Shown piece by piece: positions 1 to 9,511 of a stretch of 64,000 bases of DNA (within the stretch, counting starts at the first letter, position 1; each line of letters starts with the position of its first letter). Source of the DNA: JBBDWJ01 sp963824095 (GTDB taxonomy: Bacteria > Acidobacteriota > Terriglobia > Bryobacterales > UBA6623); NCBI GenBank assembly GCA_963824095.1, contig CAWGNS010000008.1, positions 558,001-622,000 of the forward strand, read 5' to 3'. Both the position numbers and the translations under genes were made by a program. The notes beneath the pieces are model-generated. The model was not told the DNA's origin and did no database searches. It was given only the letters and a program-made list of their open reading frames with translations.

Positions 1-1433
1 AAGGCAAGGCCGACCGCTGACTTCGCGGCGCGAAAACGACCTGGCCCCGCAGGGTCGAGCGGCGTCCGCGGCAGCGTTTTACTGCCCGCAAACACCAGCC
101 GGCCGCCGTCGACGACAAAGCGGTAGGAAGCATCGAGCTCTTCGCTGTGGTAGGTCCCCGCAAGAGCGGCAAGCTGGGAAGCGGCCACAGCGCCCGCATC
201 GCCGCCTGCCGCCGCGGGCTTTTCCGTCGCCGGAGCCGGCGGCGCGTGGTGTTCGGAAGACGCCGGGCCGAGCCGGTCCGCCAGCAAGAAATCGGCCACC
301 CGAAACGCGCGTTGCATCGGTTCGGCGTTCGACACGTTGCACAGGCAGATCACCGCGAAGCGCTCAGCCGGAAAGCGCAGGAAGGCGGCCCGAAATCCGA
401 ACATCGCCCCGGCATGGCTCACGGTCTCGCTGCCGCGATAACTCGAAAGCAGCAGTCCAAAGGCGTATCGCGCGTCGGGGTTTTCAACGCTCACCGTCTG
501 CTCGCCGGGCGTCTGAATCGTATTGAGAAACTGCGGCGAGCCGATGCGCGGCTTGAGAAAATTTCTCTCCCAACCCAGCATATCGTTGACGCTCGTCAGC
601 AACCCGCCGCTACCGACCTGGTCGAAGTTGCTCGACCAATCCAACTCGAAGCCCCCGTCCGCGGCGGGCGCGTAAGCGAACGCGCGCCGTGGAACAATTT
701 CGCGGCGGTTGTCGTGAAAGCGCGAGTGTTGCATGCCCAGGGGGTCGAAAATGTTCTTCGCGGCGAACTGCCGCAGGCTCATCCCCGTCGTCCGCTGTAC
801 GATCTCCGCCAGTAGAAAATATCCCGAGTTGCTGTAGAGATATTCCGAGCCCGGCTCGAAATTGAGTCGCTTCTGGCGGACGATCAGCGCCAGGATCTCG
901 TCCTTGTCGAGCACATCTTCGGCCGGTTTTCCCGCCAGTTGCAGCAGGCCGAGGTAGTCGCGAATACCGCTGCTGTGGTGAATCAGATTCTGCAGCGTGA
1001 TCTTGTGGCCGTAGTCGGGCAGCTCGGGAATGTACTTGTGCACATCGTCGTCGAGGTTCAGCAACCCCTGCTCGGCGGCCAGCGCGATCGACGCCGCCAC
1101 GAACTCCTTGGAAACCGATCCGGCATAGAACAACGTGTCGGGCGTGATCGGCGCGCCGTGCTCGAGGCTCGCCATGCCATAGCCGCGGCGATAAACGAAC
1201 TCGCCGTCGCGTACCACGCCCAGCGCGCAGCCGGGCGAGTTGGTGCTGTCGAGGTCGGAGAATACGCGATCAACGGCGGCGATCGGCCCCGCCGCCCAAG
1301 CGCCGCCGGCGAATGCGAGCAACAGCAGCGCGACGGCCATACTCCAGGTGGCAGCGGTCCGCGGGCCCAACGACCACCCACAGCCGAGGCTCAGGCCTTC
1401 AAGGAAGCTTCGCTGCCGCGGGAGGTTGCGCAT
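1..1433 (-). CDS. Serine hydrolase, beta-lactamase class C family (C-terminus cut by window)
   Basis: Probable exported serine hydrolase of the class C beta-lactamase / penicillin-binding-like family; the substrate cannot be told from sequence. Reading the minus strand gives the family motifs in order: SVSK (SxxK nucleophile, about residue 105), YSN (YxN, about residue 200) and HAG (HxG, about residue 338). The reading frame runs off the left edge, so the end of the protein is missing. Two starts fit: ATG at 1433, which overlaps the stop of the upstream gene (1399), or ATG at 1340, which sits directly before a hydrophobic signal-like stretch (MAVALLLLAFAGGAWA). The overlap suggests co-transcription with the thioredoxin-domain gene. 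The family call is firm; substrate and exact start are not. Confidence 0.85.
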   Translation of the reverse strand, partial: MRNLPRQRSFLEGLSLGCGWSLGPRTAATWSMAVALLLLAFAGGAWAAGPIAAVDRVFSDLDSTNSPGCALGVVRDGEFVYRRGYGMASLEHGAPITPDTLFYAGSVSKEFVAASIALAAEQGLLNLDDDVHKYIPELPDYGHKITLQNLIHHSSGIRDYLGLLQLAGKPAEDVLDKDEILALIVRQKRLNFEPGSEYLYSNSGYFLLAEIVQRTTGMSLRQFAAKNIFDPLGMQHSRFHDNRREIVPRRAFAYAPAADGGFELDWSSNFDQVGSGGLLTSVNDMLGWERNFLKPRIGSPQFLNTIQTPGEQTVSVENPDARYAFGLLLSSYRGSETVSHAGAMFGFRAAFLRFPAERFAVICLCNVSNAEPMQRAFRVADFLLADRLGPASSEHHAPPAPATEKPAAAGGDAGAVAASQLAALAGTYHSEELDASYRFVVDGGRLVFAGSKTLPRTPLDPAGPGRFRAAKSAVGLA

Positions 1434-3779
1434 AGGGTTTCGCCTTCAAAAGCTGTCGGCCGAACACAGCCGGGTCGGAGGTCGGCAGCTCGCAAACACG
1501 ATTCTCGCAGACGTAGGCGGTCGGTCGGCCCCCGATGGCCCGCTTTTCTTCGAGCAGCGGCACGACGGCAGCCTGTTCGTCGAGTTGCGCGCCTTCCACA
1601 ACAGCGGTCAGGATGCGGTTGGGGACGAAGCGGGTTCGCAGCGGCCCGAGTAGCGCCTCGGCCTCGGCGCGCGAACCGGGCGCGACCACCACGATCTCCT
1701 TGGGAGAATCGAGCTCGAAATCGACCGCCAGCAGCATCTCGGAAAGCGAGGTGGGCGACGAGTTCAGAACATCCCCAAACGCTTGCAGCGTGCGTTCGGC
1801 GCGGCGGCGATAGTTCTCGTTGGTGGTGAACTCGTAGAGCCGCAGCAGATTTAGCGCCTCCACCGAATTGCCCGACGGCTCAGCCCCATCGTAGGCCGGC
1901 TTCTCGCGCGCCAGCAGCGCTTCGTGATCGTCGCCGGTGAGGAAGAAGCCACCGTTTTCGCGATCCTCGTAGTGCTGCTCGAGCACGGCGTCGAGCGCGA
2001 TCGCTTCCCGCAGCCAGCGGAGGTTTCCGGTCGCCTCGTAGAGATCGATCAGGCCCGCGATCAGAAACGCGTAGTCGTCCAGGTAAGCATCGTGCTGCGC
2101 CCGGCCATCCTTATAGCTGCGCAGCAGCCGGCCGTCGCGGCGCATGTTGTCGACCACAAATGCCGCGGCCTTTTCGGCGCGCCGCGCCGATTCGCCGTCA
2201 CCCAGCGCCAGCGCCGCGAAGGCGTGCGCCGAAATCATCAACCCGTTCCACGACGCCAGGATCTTCTCGTCGCGCAGCGGCGGCGGCCTCTTCTTGCGCG
2301 CCTCGTAGAGCTTCTCGCGGGCGGCATCGAGCATCGGCCGCGCCTCGCCGGGTGGTAGACCCAGTTCCTGGGCAACATCGGCCAGCGGACGCGGTGCGTG
2401 CAGAACGTTGCGGCCCTCGAAATTCCCCTTGTCGCTGATCGCGTAGTAGGCCTTCACCAGACGCGCCGGTTTCGCCTCGAGCGCCGCGTCAATCTCGGCG
2501 GGTGTCCAGGTGAAGAACCGCCCTTCCTCGCGTTTCCCGGCGGGGTTCAAGCTGTCGGCGTCCGTCGCCGAATAGAACGCGCCCCCGGGCGAGATCATGT
2601 CGCGGTCGACGTAGCGCAGAATCTCGCGCGCTATGCGTGCGAAGTCTTCGCGCCCGGTGGCCTGGTAGGCTTCGAGGTAAGCCACCACCAACAGCGCGTT
2701 GTCGTAGAGCATCTTTTCGAAATGCGGCACCAGCCAACGGGTGTCGGTCGAGTAACGGTGGAAGCCGCCGCCGACTTGATCGTAGACGCCGCCCCGCGCC
2801 ATCCGTTCGAGCGTGCGCTCGGCCATTTCGAGATACTGCTTGTCGCCGCTGCGGCGGGCGTAACGCAGCAGAAAGCGAATCGACAGGCCGCTGGGAAACT
2901 TGGGCGCGCCCTTCAAGCCGCCGTTTTCGGGATCGAACGCCTTGGCGTAGTAGATCGCCGCCGCCTGCAGCGCCGCCGCCTGCGGCAAAGCATCGCCCGA
3001 CGCCGGCGTGAGCTGTTTGTGAATCGCCTGCACGAACATCTCGGAGTTCTTGGCGATGCTCTCGGGTTGCTTTTGGTAAGCCTCTTGGAGCGTTTTGAGC
3101 ATGGTCAGGAAACCGCTGCGCGCGCCGCGGTCGCCGTCGTGCGGCGGAAAGTAGGTACCGCCATAGAACGGTTTGCGATCGGAGCGTCAGCCACACCGTC
3201 ATCGGCCAGCCGCCCCCGCCGGTCAGCGCCTGCACCGCCGCCATGTAGACGGCGTCAATGTCGGGCCGCTCCTCGCGGTCGACCTTGATCGCGACGTAGT
3301 TCTCGTTGAGGAAGGTCGCGATCTCGGGGTCCTCGAACGACTCCTCTTCCATCACGTGGCACCAGTGGCAGGTGGAGTAACCGACGCTGAGCAGCACCGG
3401 CCGCTTGAGCTTGCGGGCCGTCTCGAACGCTTCCTCGCCCCAGGGGAACCAGTTCACCGGATTGTGCGCATGCTGCAAGAGGTAGGGGCTGGATTCGAGG
3501 AACAGCCGGTTGGTGTATTGGGGCGTGCCGTCGCCGCGAAGGTGCCGCGTGCGAGGCTTGTAGTTCGCCGGGCGATTTGTCCAGGCGGCCTGCAATCGCT
3601 TCTGCAGATCGGCGCTCAAGGGCAGCGCGCCGACGTTGCCATTGTCGAATCGCAGCGTTCCTCCAGCGTGCTCTTGCGCCGGTTGCCCCTGGCCGGCCGC
3701 CGAAGGCGCAACGCCGCAAGCAGATCAGCGCAACCGCCTGCACCGCGACCAAAAGCGTCAAGCTTCTCCGCGCAAACAT
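1399..3779 (-). CDS. YyaL/DUF255-type thioredoxin-domain protein, frameshifted twice
   Basis: Reconstructed protein of about 790 residues, the usual YyaL/SSP411 size: an N-terminal thioredoxin-like DUF255 domain with GYSTCHWCHVMEEESF, then a long alpha/alpha-barrel part (APKFPSG, GGGFHRYSTD, PHFEKMLYDN, LASWNGLMISA). The raw sequence is broken twice. Near 3183 one extra base turns the expected WLTPDRKPFYGG into WLTLRSQT; dropping it joins both halves. Near 3722 one extra base separates a signal sequence starting at ATG 3779 (MFARRSLTLLVAVQAVALI) from the mature part; removing it creates a lipobox-like LIAC, so the protein may be a lipoprotein. Without repair there are two pieces, 2489-3619 and 1399-3102. 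Whether this is a pseudogene or sequencing error is open. The biochemical role of the family is poorly known. Confidence 0.85.
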
Positions 3780-3800
3780 GCCTCGCAGTATATGCGGTTT

Positions 3801-4023
3801 CCAGTGGCGCAGGCCTCCGGCCTGTGCGAAGTGCCGGACCGGGCACATGCCGCGGACGGAACGTTCCCATGTCCCGGCGAGAGGCAGGGCAGAGCGGCTG
3901 GCATTCTCTTGGCTCTTGGAGCTTCGCCCTTGGAGCAAGACTCTGCGGTCAAGTCTTCAGGCTGAAGTCCTGCACTGTGCGTTGTGGCAACAGTTTGCAC
4001 AGGCCGGAGGCCTGCGCCACTGG
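3801..4023. repeat. Perfect 27-bp inverted repeat flanking 169 bp
   Basis: Positions 3801-3827 and 3997-4023 are exact reverse complements over 27 bases; each arm holds the inner palindrome GGCCTCCGGCC / GGCCGGAGGCC. The right arm ends two bases before the last base of the amidohydrolase stop codon (gene end 4025) and the left arm lies just upstream of the lipoprotein gene on the minus strand. The 169 bp between them hold no gene. This looks like a REP-type doublet or a small non-autonomous element and could also end transcription of one of the two flanking genes. Confidence 0.8.
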
Positions 4024-4024
4024 G

Positions 4025-4915
4025 TTACGCGATCCGCATGATGCGCGCTGTGTTGTCGTGCAGGATTTTGCGGATCACGGTTTCATCGGGCGCCAGGCGC
4101 CGAATTGCGATGAGGGTGTTGGCGCCGATGCACTTGGGACCTTTGCCGTCGGGGTCGCTGCAATCGCTTCCGAACACCAGCTTGTCCTGATGGCGCTTGA
4201 GAAACTCGCGGGCCTGGTCTTCGTCGCGCAACAGCGAGTTCTGCCCTGAGCCCGCCGACAGATCGCCGTACATATTGGGATAGTCGGAAAGATAGCGGTC
4301 GGTGATGCCGCCGGGGGTGACCTTCGTCTTGGGATACATCACCGTCTGGTCGTGGTTCTTGTCGATGTTGCCCCACCAGGTCTGCGCGTGGCCGATGAAG
4401 TTCACCTTGGGGTGCGCTTCGAGCACCTTGTGGAAGCGCTCGATGTGGAAGTTGTAGTGCTCGTGCTCGAAGTGCAGCAGGACCGGAACGTCGAACTCCT
4501 CGGCGATATCGGCGACCAGGTGGATGGCCTTCGAGTCGCAGTCGACCGGGAACTTTTGCTCGCCGATGCCGATCGCCCCCATCTTGAGGTATTTTTCGAG
4601 CACCTGGCGCGTCTCGGGGATGTCGGGCAGCTCGTTGGCGAACACCACGAACTGATCGGGATGGCGGTTCTTGAGTTCCCAGACGACGTCGTTGCCGCCG
4701 GCCCCGGCATCGAGCTCATAGCGGCGGCCCGCCGGCAGCAGCACGGTCCTTGAGATGCCCATGATGCGCTGGTGCGCGACGAGCTGGTCGGCGGTGCGGC
4801 CGCTGTAGGGCGTGTGTTGATGGATGTCGAAGACGGGATAGTCTTCGGCGAACAGCGAGCCGGATGCGGCCAGACCGGCCGTGGCGGCGAGAAATGAGCG
4901 GCGTGTGAGTTGCAT
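4025..4915 (-). CDS. Exported amidohydrolase-like TIM-barrel metal hydrolase
   Basis: 296-residue protein of the amidohydrolase_2 type. It opens with a Tat-like signal (TRRSFLAATAGLAASG), followed immediately by the metal-binding DIHQH motif of the barrel. Further likely ligands are seen in VPVLLHFEHEHYN (about residue 150), NFIGHAQTWWG and the late LVFGSDCSD motif containing the catalytic/metal Asp. Members of this family hydrolyse or decarboxylate small ring or sugar-like substrates, but the substrate here is unknown. It lies directly downstream of the Gfo/Idh/MocA gene on the same strand with about 60 bp between, a pairing compatible with sugar or polyol breakdown. Confidence 0.85.
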   Translation of the reverse strand: MQLTRRSFLAATAGLAASGSLFAEDYPVFDIHQHTPYSGRTADQLVAHQRIMGISRTVLLPAGRRYELDAGAGGNDVVWELKNRHPDQFVVFANELPDIPETRQVLEKYLKMGAIGIGEQKFPVDCDSKAIHLVADIAEEFDVPVLLHFEHEHYNFHIERFHKVLEAHPKVNFIGHAQTWWGNIDKNHDQTVMYPKTKVTPGGITDRYLSDYPNMYGDLSAGSGQNSLLRDEDQAREFLKRHQDKLVFGSDCSDPDGKGPKCIGANTLIAIRRLAPDETVIRKILHDNTARIMRIA

Positions 4916-4975
4916 GAGATCACATCCGTTTCTGGCGGCATGGGCCGTCGGCTTCGGAGAGCACGTCCCCGGCGG

Positions 4976-6100
4976 CTACCCCACCTTGACCCAGCGCCTC
5001 GACTTCGACGATTTCTCCATCGCGTCGAGCACGGCCTGGTTGCGGTAGCCGTCTTCGAAATCGGGGTGGGTGCGTTTGCGGCCGGCGATCGCTTTCAGGA
5101 AATCGTAAATGCTGTGCGTAAAGGTGTGCTCGTAGCCCAGAATGTGGCCGTCGAACCACCAGTTGTCGGCGTAGGGATGCTTGCCCTTCGACACCGCGAT
5201 GATCTCGTGGAAGCCCTGCGCGTCGGGACGGTCTTCGGTCGAATAGAAATGCAGGTTGTTGAGGTTCTCCAGGTCGAACCACAGCGAACCCTTGCTGCCG
5301 TTGATCTCGAAGGTGTTGTGATTCTTGCGGCCGGGGGCGAACCGCGAGGCTTCGAGCGTTCCGATGGCGCCGTTGGCGAATCGGGTGCAGCATACCACGG
5401 CGTCGTCGACGGTGACGGCCTTCTTTTTCGGCGAGCCGGGCTTCACGTTGCGCCGCTTGATGAAGGTTTCCATCGTGCCGCAGACCTCGCTGATCTCGCC
5501 GCACAGATAGCGGGCCAGATCGACGATGTGCGCGCCCAGGTCGCCCAATGCGCCGCTGCCCGACAACGACTTGTCGAAACGCCAGACCATGGGCACGTCG
5601 GGCGAGGCGGCCCACTCCTGCAGATAGCGCGCGCGGAAATGGTAGATCTTGCCGATACGCCCGTCCTCGACCATGCGCTTGGCCAGCGCGATCGCCGGTA
5701 CGCGGCGATAGTTGTGCATCACAAAATGCCGCACGCCGGCCTTTTTCGCGGCATCGCGCATGCGGCGGGCTTCGGCGAGCGTATTGCCGAGCGGCTTTTC
5801 GCAGATGACGTGCTTTTTCGCCTTGACCGCCGCGATCGCCATCTCGGCGTGCAGATTGCCGGGCGTGCACACGTCGACCAGGTCGATATCGTCGCGCTCG
5901 AGAACCGCTTTCCAATCGGTGGAAGCCTCTTGCCAGCCCTGCGTCTTGCGGGCCTGCTCGGTCTCGGCGGGATCGCGCCCGACGATGACTTTCATCTCCA
6001 CCCGCGGAGAATCCGGGAAAAAGACGTTGACGTTGCGATAGGCCTGGCTATGCGCCTTGCCCATGAACTTGGTGCCCAACAGAGCGACTCGAACTACCAT
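4976..6100 (-). CDS. Gfo/Idh/MocA family oxidoreductase
   Basis: 374-residue NAD(P)-dependent dehydrogenase. The N-terminal Rossmann fold begins VRVALLGTKFMGKAHSQAY, and the family motif HVICEKPLGNTLAEA with the conserved EKP lysine lies near residue 95. HNYRRVPAIALAK follows, as in inositol dehydrogenase-type members. The C-terminal alpha/beta domain contains GALGDLGAHIVDLARYLCGE, including the catalytic-type DxxxH arrangement. ATG 6100 is preferred because the Rossmann motif starts three residues later; earlier in-frame methionines would add a basic, non-conserved tail. Probably acts on a sugar, inositol or related polyol together with the neighbouring amidohydrolase; the substrate is not readable. 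Confidence 0.9.
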   Translation of the reverse strand: MVVRVALLGTKFMGKAHSQAYRNVNVFFPDSPRVEMKVIVGRDPAETEQARKTQGWQEASTDWKAVLERDDIDLVDVCTPGNLHAEMAIAAVKAKKHVICEKPLGNTLAEARRMRDAAKKAGVRHFVMHNYRRVPAIALAKRMVEDGRIGKIYHFRARYLQEWAASPDVPMVWRFDKSLSGSGALGDLGAHIVDLARYLCGEISEVCGTMETFIKRRNVKPGSPKKKAVTVDDAVVCCTRFANGAIGTLEASRFAPGRKNHNTFEINGSKGSLWFDLENLNNLHFYSTEDRPDAQGFHEIIAVSKGKHPYADNWWFDGHILGYEHTFTHSIYDFLKAIAGRKRTHPDFEDGYRNQAVLDAMEKSSKSRRWVKVG

Positions 6101-6450
6101 GGTGGATCTGCGCCTTTCTTTGCTGCGTTCCCCGGTCTTTCCTGCGTTGCCCGGCTTGATCCGGCGACGGAGCCGGTGCGGCGCAACGCGCGGGCACATC
6201 GCCCGAGAAACAATACAGCATTCTGCAACACAAGCGGGACGCGCAGCAAGCCACAGTGGACTTTGGTGCGGGGGCGGCAGGGCAAAAGTGTCCGCGCAGC
6301 GGATGGCTGGCGATAACGCGCCAGGCTCACGGCGAAGCGCCCAGCTCTAAGGAGCAGGGGCAGGCGACGCACGCAAGGCGGGTTCGCGATGCCGGGCGCG
6401 GACAGGCCGATTTGGACAGGCGGTAGCGCCTGTCTCTGCCGTCGCCGCGA
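6101..6450. other. Intergenic stretch with one small hairpin
   Basis: About 350 bp without a supported gene between two minus-strand genes. The only structure noticed is the hairpin at 6415-6434, annotated separately. Confidence 0.5.
6415..6434. repeat. Hairpin, GACAGGCG arms with 4-nt loop
   Basis: GACAGGCG, a GTAG loop, then CGCCTGTC: a perfect 8-bp stem with a four-base loop. The same arms recur at 14803-14822 with loop CTCT. Related stems with GACAGACA arms are at 9467-9488, 10926-10945 and 43235-43256. It lies 17 bp after the stop of the downstream-reading gene 6451-6960 (minus strand), where a terminator or REP element could be. Confidence 0.7.
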
Positions 6451-6960
6451 TCAGATGAACATTTCTTCGTCGAGGGTGGCCTGGTCGACGGTGGGGCGGC
6501 GGCGGGCGTTGAGTGCGTTGACGATAGCGCTGAGGGCGGCGGCGACGGCGCGAATCTGGCGCACCGGCACCAATACGGTTTTCTGCACCGCTTCGGTGGT
6601 CTCGTGAACGCGCTCCACCGTGTCGGCGATGGCGCGGTCGATGCGTTCGAGTTGCAGCCGGGTGGTGTGCGAGACGTCGGTGAGCAAGGTATCGACCTTG
6701 TCGAGCTGCGTCTTACTCTGGACCGCGAGTCCGTCCACTTTCTTGAGGATCTGATCGCTTTGGCCGCGCACCTGCTCGAGCGTCTTCTGGGCCTGCTCGG
6801 CCAGCGGCTCCCAGCGGTCCATGAACCCGACGGCCCGCTCGCGCAGCGCCTTGAGCGAGCGGTACATGCCGAACAGAAAGCACATCTGGATGACGAGGGC
6901 GATCGCGGACACCCCCGTAAACACGGCCATGATGTAGAGCAAAAGAAGGTCGCGATCCAT
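6451..6960 (-). CDS. Membrane-anchored coiled-coil protein (DUF948-like)
   Basis: 169 residues. One N-terminal transmembrane helix (LLLLYIMAVFTGVSAIALVIQMCFLFGMY) is followed by a long amphipathic coiled coil with repeated polar heptads (SDQILKKVDGLAVQSKTQL, HTTRLQLERIDRAIADTVERV). No enzyme motif is present. The pattern resembles DUF948-type envelope proteins and is commonly found, as here, beside a YtxH-domain gene. The two genes lie on the same strand about 55 bp apart and are probably one transcript. Function unknown; a structural or envelope-stress role is only a guess. Confidence 0.7.
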   Translation of the reverse strand: MDRDLLLLYIMAVFTGVSAIALVIQMCFLFGMYRSLKALRERAVGFMDRWEPLAEQAQKTLEQVRGQSDQILKKVDGLAVQSKTQLDKVDTLLTDVSHTTRLQLERIDRAIADTVERVHETTEAVQKTVLVPVRQIRAVAAALSAIVNALNARRRPTVDQATLDEEMFI

Positions 6961-7016
6961 CTCGATCCCTGGTGGAGCTGAAACGATGGGCTTTCTCGCC
7001 GCGGCAGCGGAACGCC

Positions 7017-7319
7017 CTAGGAGCCGGCGGTGGCCGTGGACGGGTCCTGGCCGGTGGCGTCGCGGTAGGCTCTACGCCCGGCTTCCAAAGCGGCCGAGAG
7101 CTGCTCCCGCTGGCCTAGCACTTTTTCGCGTCCCCGATCAATCGCTTGCTCGGCTTGCACACGCAACTCGCCGCTGCGCCGTTTGAGAAACTCGCGGCTT
7201 TCGCCGGCGCGCAGCCGCAAATCTTCGCGCGTCTCATCGCCGGTTTTGGGCGCGAACAGGATGCCGGCAGCGGCGCCGACACCCAGACCGAACAAAAAAG
7301 CGGGTAGTGAGTTTGCCAT
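7017..7319 (-). CDS. YtxH domain protein
   Basis: 100 residues. The N-terminus LPAFLFGLGVGAAAGILFAPKTGDETREDL is the YtxH signature: a glycine/alanine-rich membrane helix followed by LFAPKTG. The remaining part is a charged amphipathic helix (LKRRSGELRVQAEQAIDRGREK). Such proteins are often stress-induced and membrane-associated, but the biochemical function is not established. Transcribed with the coiled-coil gene 6451-6960. Confidence 0.85.
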   Translation of the reverse strand: MANSLPAFLFGLGVGAAAGILFAPKTGDETREDLRLRAGESREFLKRRSGELRVQAEQAIDRGREKVLGQREQLSAALEAGRRAYRDATGQDPSTATAGS

Positions 7320-7573
7320 CGCACTCCTCTCTCAACCTCGCGCAGTGATGAGGTTAGGTTCTTGGCCGCATGGTAACACATTGCGCGATTGAGGTTGTAC
7401 TTGCCCGCTCATGAAGTCGGGCATTTGTTTTCAGGTAGTTGTGATCGCACGCGGGCGTCTTGACCCCCAACTCCGCAATGGCTCGGGCGGGCGGCGGCCG
7501 GGGCTTGCGAAGCGCCCGCGCCCGGGGCGTCAGCGCGACGGCACAGCGCGTTCCCGTGCGGCCTAGCCCCGGC

Positions 7574-8038
7574 TTAGCCCGCGCCGGAAGCCGCAGCGGG
7601 GCCCGCGGCGCCGACACTCTCGCTTTCTTCGATCAGCTCGAGCAGCACGCCGTGGGCGCTGCTGGGGTGGACGAAGACATAGCGGTAGCCTTCGGCTCCG
7701 GTCTGGATCTGGTCGGTGACGAGGCGGCGGCCGGCGGCCTGGAGACGCTCGACGGCGGCGTCGAGGTCGGGCACCTTCAGGGCGATGTGATGCAGGCCTT
7801 CGCCGCGTTTGGCCAGAAAGCGGGCAATGGGCGAATCGCCGCTGGTGGCTTCGAGCAGCTCGATGCGAGGTTCTCCGGCGGGCAGCATCGCCACGCGGAC
7901 TTTTTCCTGAGGCACGCTGACGAAGCCTTTAGGTTCGAGGCCCATGGCGTCGCGGTAGAACTGCAGCGACGCCTCGAGCGACTTTACGGCGATGCCGATG
8001 TGATCGATACGCGTCGGACCGGTTGCCGCCTTGCTCAT
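7574..8038 (-). CDS. mce: Methylmalonyl-CoA epimerase
   Basis: 154-residue vicinal-oxygen-chelate (glyoxalase-fold) protein that should interconvert (2S)- and (2R)-methylmalonyl-CoA. Two beta-alpha-beta modules are visible: RIDHIGIAVKSLEASLQFY and GLHHIALKVPDLDAAVERL. The expected metal ligands are His in IDHIG, His in GLHHIA and Glu in LLELIEE near the C-terminus. An alanine/glycine-rich tail (GAAGPAAASGAG) ends the protein. ATG 8038 overlaps the stop of the upstream meaB gene (ATGA), so translation is probably coupled. The mutase itself is not in this window. Confidence 0.9.
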   Translation of the reverse strand: MSKAATGPTRIDHIGIAVKSLEASLQFYRDAMGLEPKGFVSVPQEKVRVAMLPAGEPRIELLEATSGDSPIARFLAKRGEGLHHIALKVPDLDAAVERLQAAGRRLVTDQIQTGAEGYRYVFVHPSSAHGVLLELIEESESVGAAGPAAASGAG

Positions 8039-8958
8039 TGCAGACCTGCCTTCCTGGCGACCTCTTCGATGAAGTCGTAAGGGTTGCGTTGGCGTTGGGC
8101 GACCTGTTGGGCCGCTTGCGCAAGTTCGTCCTCGCCGACCACGACGCCGATGACCCGTTCGAGCAGGCGCCGGCCGAGCATCGCGAGCAACTGTTCGCGC
8201 CAGTAGGCCGCCGCGGCCGTGGGGTTCCGCTTGCGGGCGCGCAGCGCTTCGAGCCATTCGCCGATGCCCTGGTTCTCACTGGCGGAGGTGCGCACGATGG
8301 GCGGGGCCTGCACGCCGGGCGCGGTCGACAGCATCGCCTCGAGCTGCTGCTCCAGGCGATCGGCGCCGGGCTGATCGACTTTGTTGATTACCAGCACGTC
8401 GGCGATCTCGAGCACGCCGGCTTTGAACGTCTGGACGTCGTCGCCCATCGCCGGGGTGAGCACGACGCTGACGAGCCCGGCGAGCTTGACGACGTCGACT
8501 TCGGCCTGGCCGACGCCGACGGTTTCGACGATGACCACATCGCGCCCGGCGGCTTCGAGCACGACCAGGGCGTCCAGCGTAGCCGGGGCGAGCCCGCCGA
8601 GGGCGCCGCGAGTGGCCATCGAACGGATAAACACGCCCGGGTCGGCGTGGTGCGCCTGCATGCGAATGCGGTCGCCCAGGATCGAGCCGCCGGTGAAAGG
8701 GCTGGTGGGATCGACGGCGAGAATGGCGACCGACTTGCCTTCGCGGCGCAAATGGACAGCGAGGCGGTTGACCAGGCTGCTCTTGCCGGCCCCGGGGGCG
8801 CCGGTGATTCCCAGCCGCCAGGATTTGCCCGAGTGCGGGAACAACTCGCGCAGTAACGGCTCGGCCTGGGGTCCACGGTCTTCGACTTCGCTGAGGGCGC
8901 GGGCCAGGGCTCGGGGATCGCCGCTACGGATTTTGTCGATCCAGGGGTTGAGGTCCAT
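8035..8958 (-). CDS. meaB: MeaB/ArgK family GTPase, methylmalonyl-CoA mutase chaperone
   Basis: 307-residue G3E-type P-loop GTPase that guards and reloads B12-dependent methylmalonyl-CoA mutase. Seen motifs: Walker A GITGAPGAGKSSLVNRL (about residue 50), switch-type VDPTSPFTGGSILGDRIRM, FIRSMATRGALGG, VETVGVGQ (G3 region) and NKVDQPGAD (NKxD guanine specificity). ATG 8958 gives the normal N-terminal length; the in-frame region upstream is low-complexity. It is directly coupled to the epimerase gene, which supports its assignment to the methylmalonyl-CoA pathway. Confidence 0.93.
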   Translation of the reverse strand: MDLNPWIDKIRSGDPRALARALSEVEDRGPQAEPLLRELFPHSGKSWRLGITGAPGAGKSSLVNRLAVHLRREGKSVAILAVDPTSPFTGGSILGDRIRMQAHHADPGVFIRSMATRGALGGLAPATLDALVVLEAAGRDVVIVETVGVGQAEVDVVKLAGLVSVVLTPAMGDDVQTFKAGVLEIADVLVINKVDQPGADRLEQQLEAMLSTAPGVQAPPIVRTSASENQGIGEWLEALRARKRNPTAAAAYWREQLLAMLGRRLLERVIGVVVGEDELAQAAQQVAQRQRNPYDFIEEVARKAGLQ

Positions 8959-9511
8959 GCGGTTCGGGGGTGGCTTGTCGCCGGATGTTTTAGCCGAGGG
9001 TCGAGCGCTTGCGGGCTGCTGAAATGTCGGCCCTTTAGGCCGACGCCGCCGGCCGCAGGTCGACGCCACGGTTGTCCGTCTGCACCTGTGCCAGGCCGCC
9101 GGAAAACTCGGCCGGTAGGGCGATCTCTTTATTTTTCATTGGGTTCGCAGCCGGCGTCCCGGGATTGGGATTGGGTTCGTTTTGTCACTTTTTGTTGCTG
9201 CTTCCTGCCCTCTTCCTTCCCAGACTCTCGATGCCTGGCCGGAAACGGCCGCCCTGCGCTTCCAGAATAGCGCAGGGGTCCAAGCTACTCGGGCGAGCCT
9301 GGCCGATGGGGCGCCGGTTCTGCTGAGGGCCCGGCGGGTTGGCAGGCGGGCAGTTTGGCAGTGGGGGATGGAAGGGTTGGGGTTTGGCCCAGGTTGGTTG
9401 GATCGGCGGGGAACCGCAGATTCGGTCGCAGGGGGCGGTTGGTTCTTGGGGGTTCGTGGGTGTTTTGGACAGACAGGATTGTCTGTCCCACGGGGTTGGC
9501 TCAGGATTTCG
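8959..9511. other. Intergenic region with palindromic repeat
   Basis: About 550 bp between meaB and the acyl-CoA dehydrogenase gene. No supported coding frame. It holds the hairpin at 9467-9488, which lies just after the dehydrogenase stop. Confidence 0.5.
9467..9488. repeat. Hairpin, GGACAGACA arms with 4-nt loop
   Basis: Arms GGACAGACA and TGTCTGTCC with loop GGAT: a perfect 9-bp stem, starting 24 bp past the dehydrogenase stop codon. Member of a dispersed hairpin family (6415, 10926, 14803, 43235) whose stems differ by compensating changes. Confidence 0.75.
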
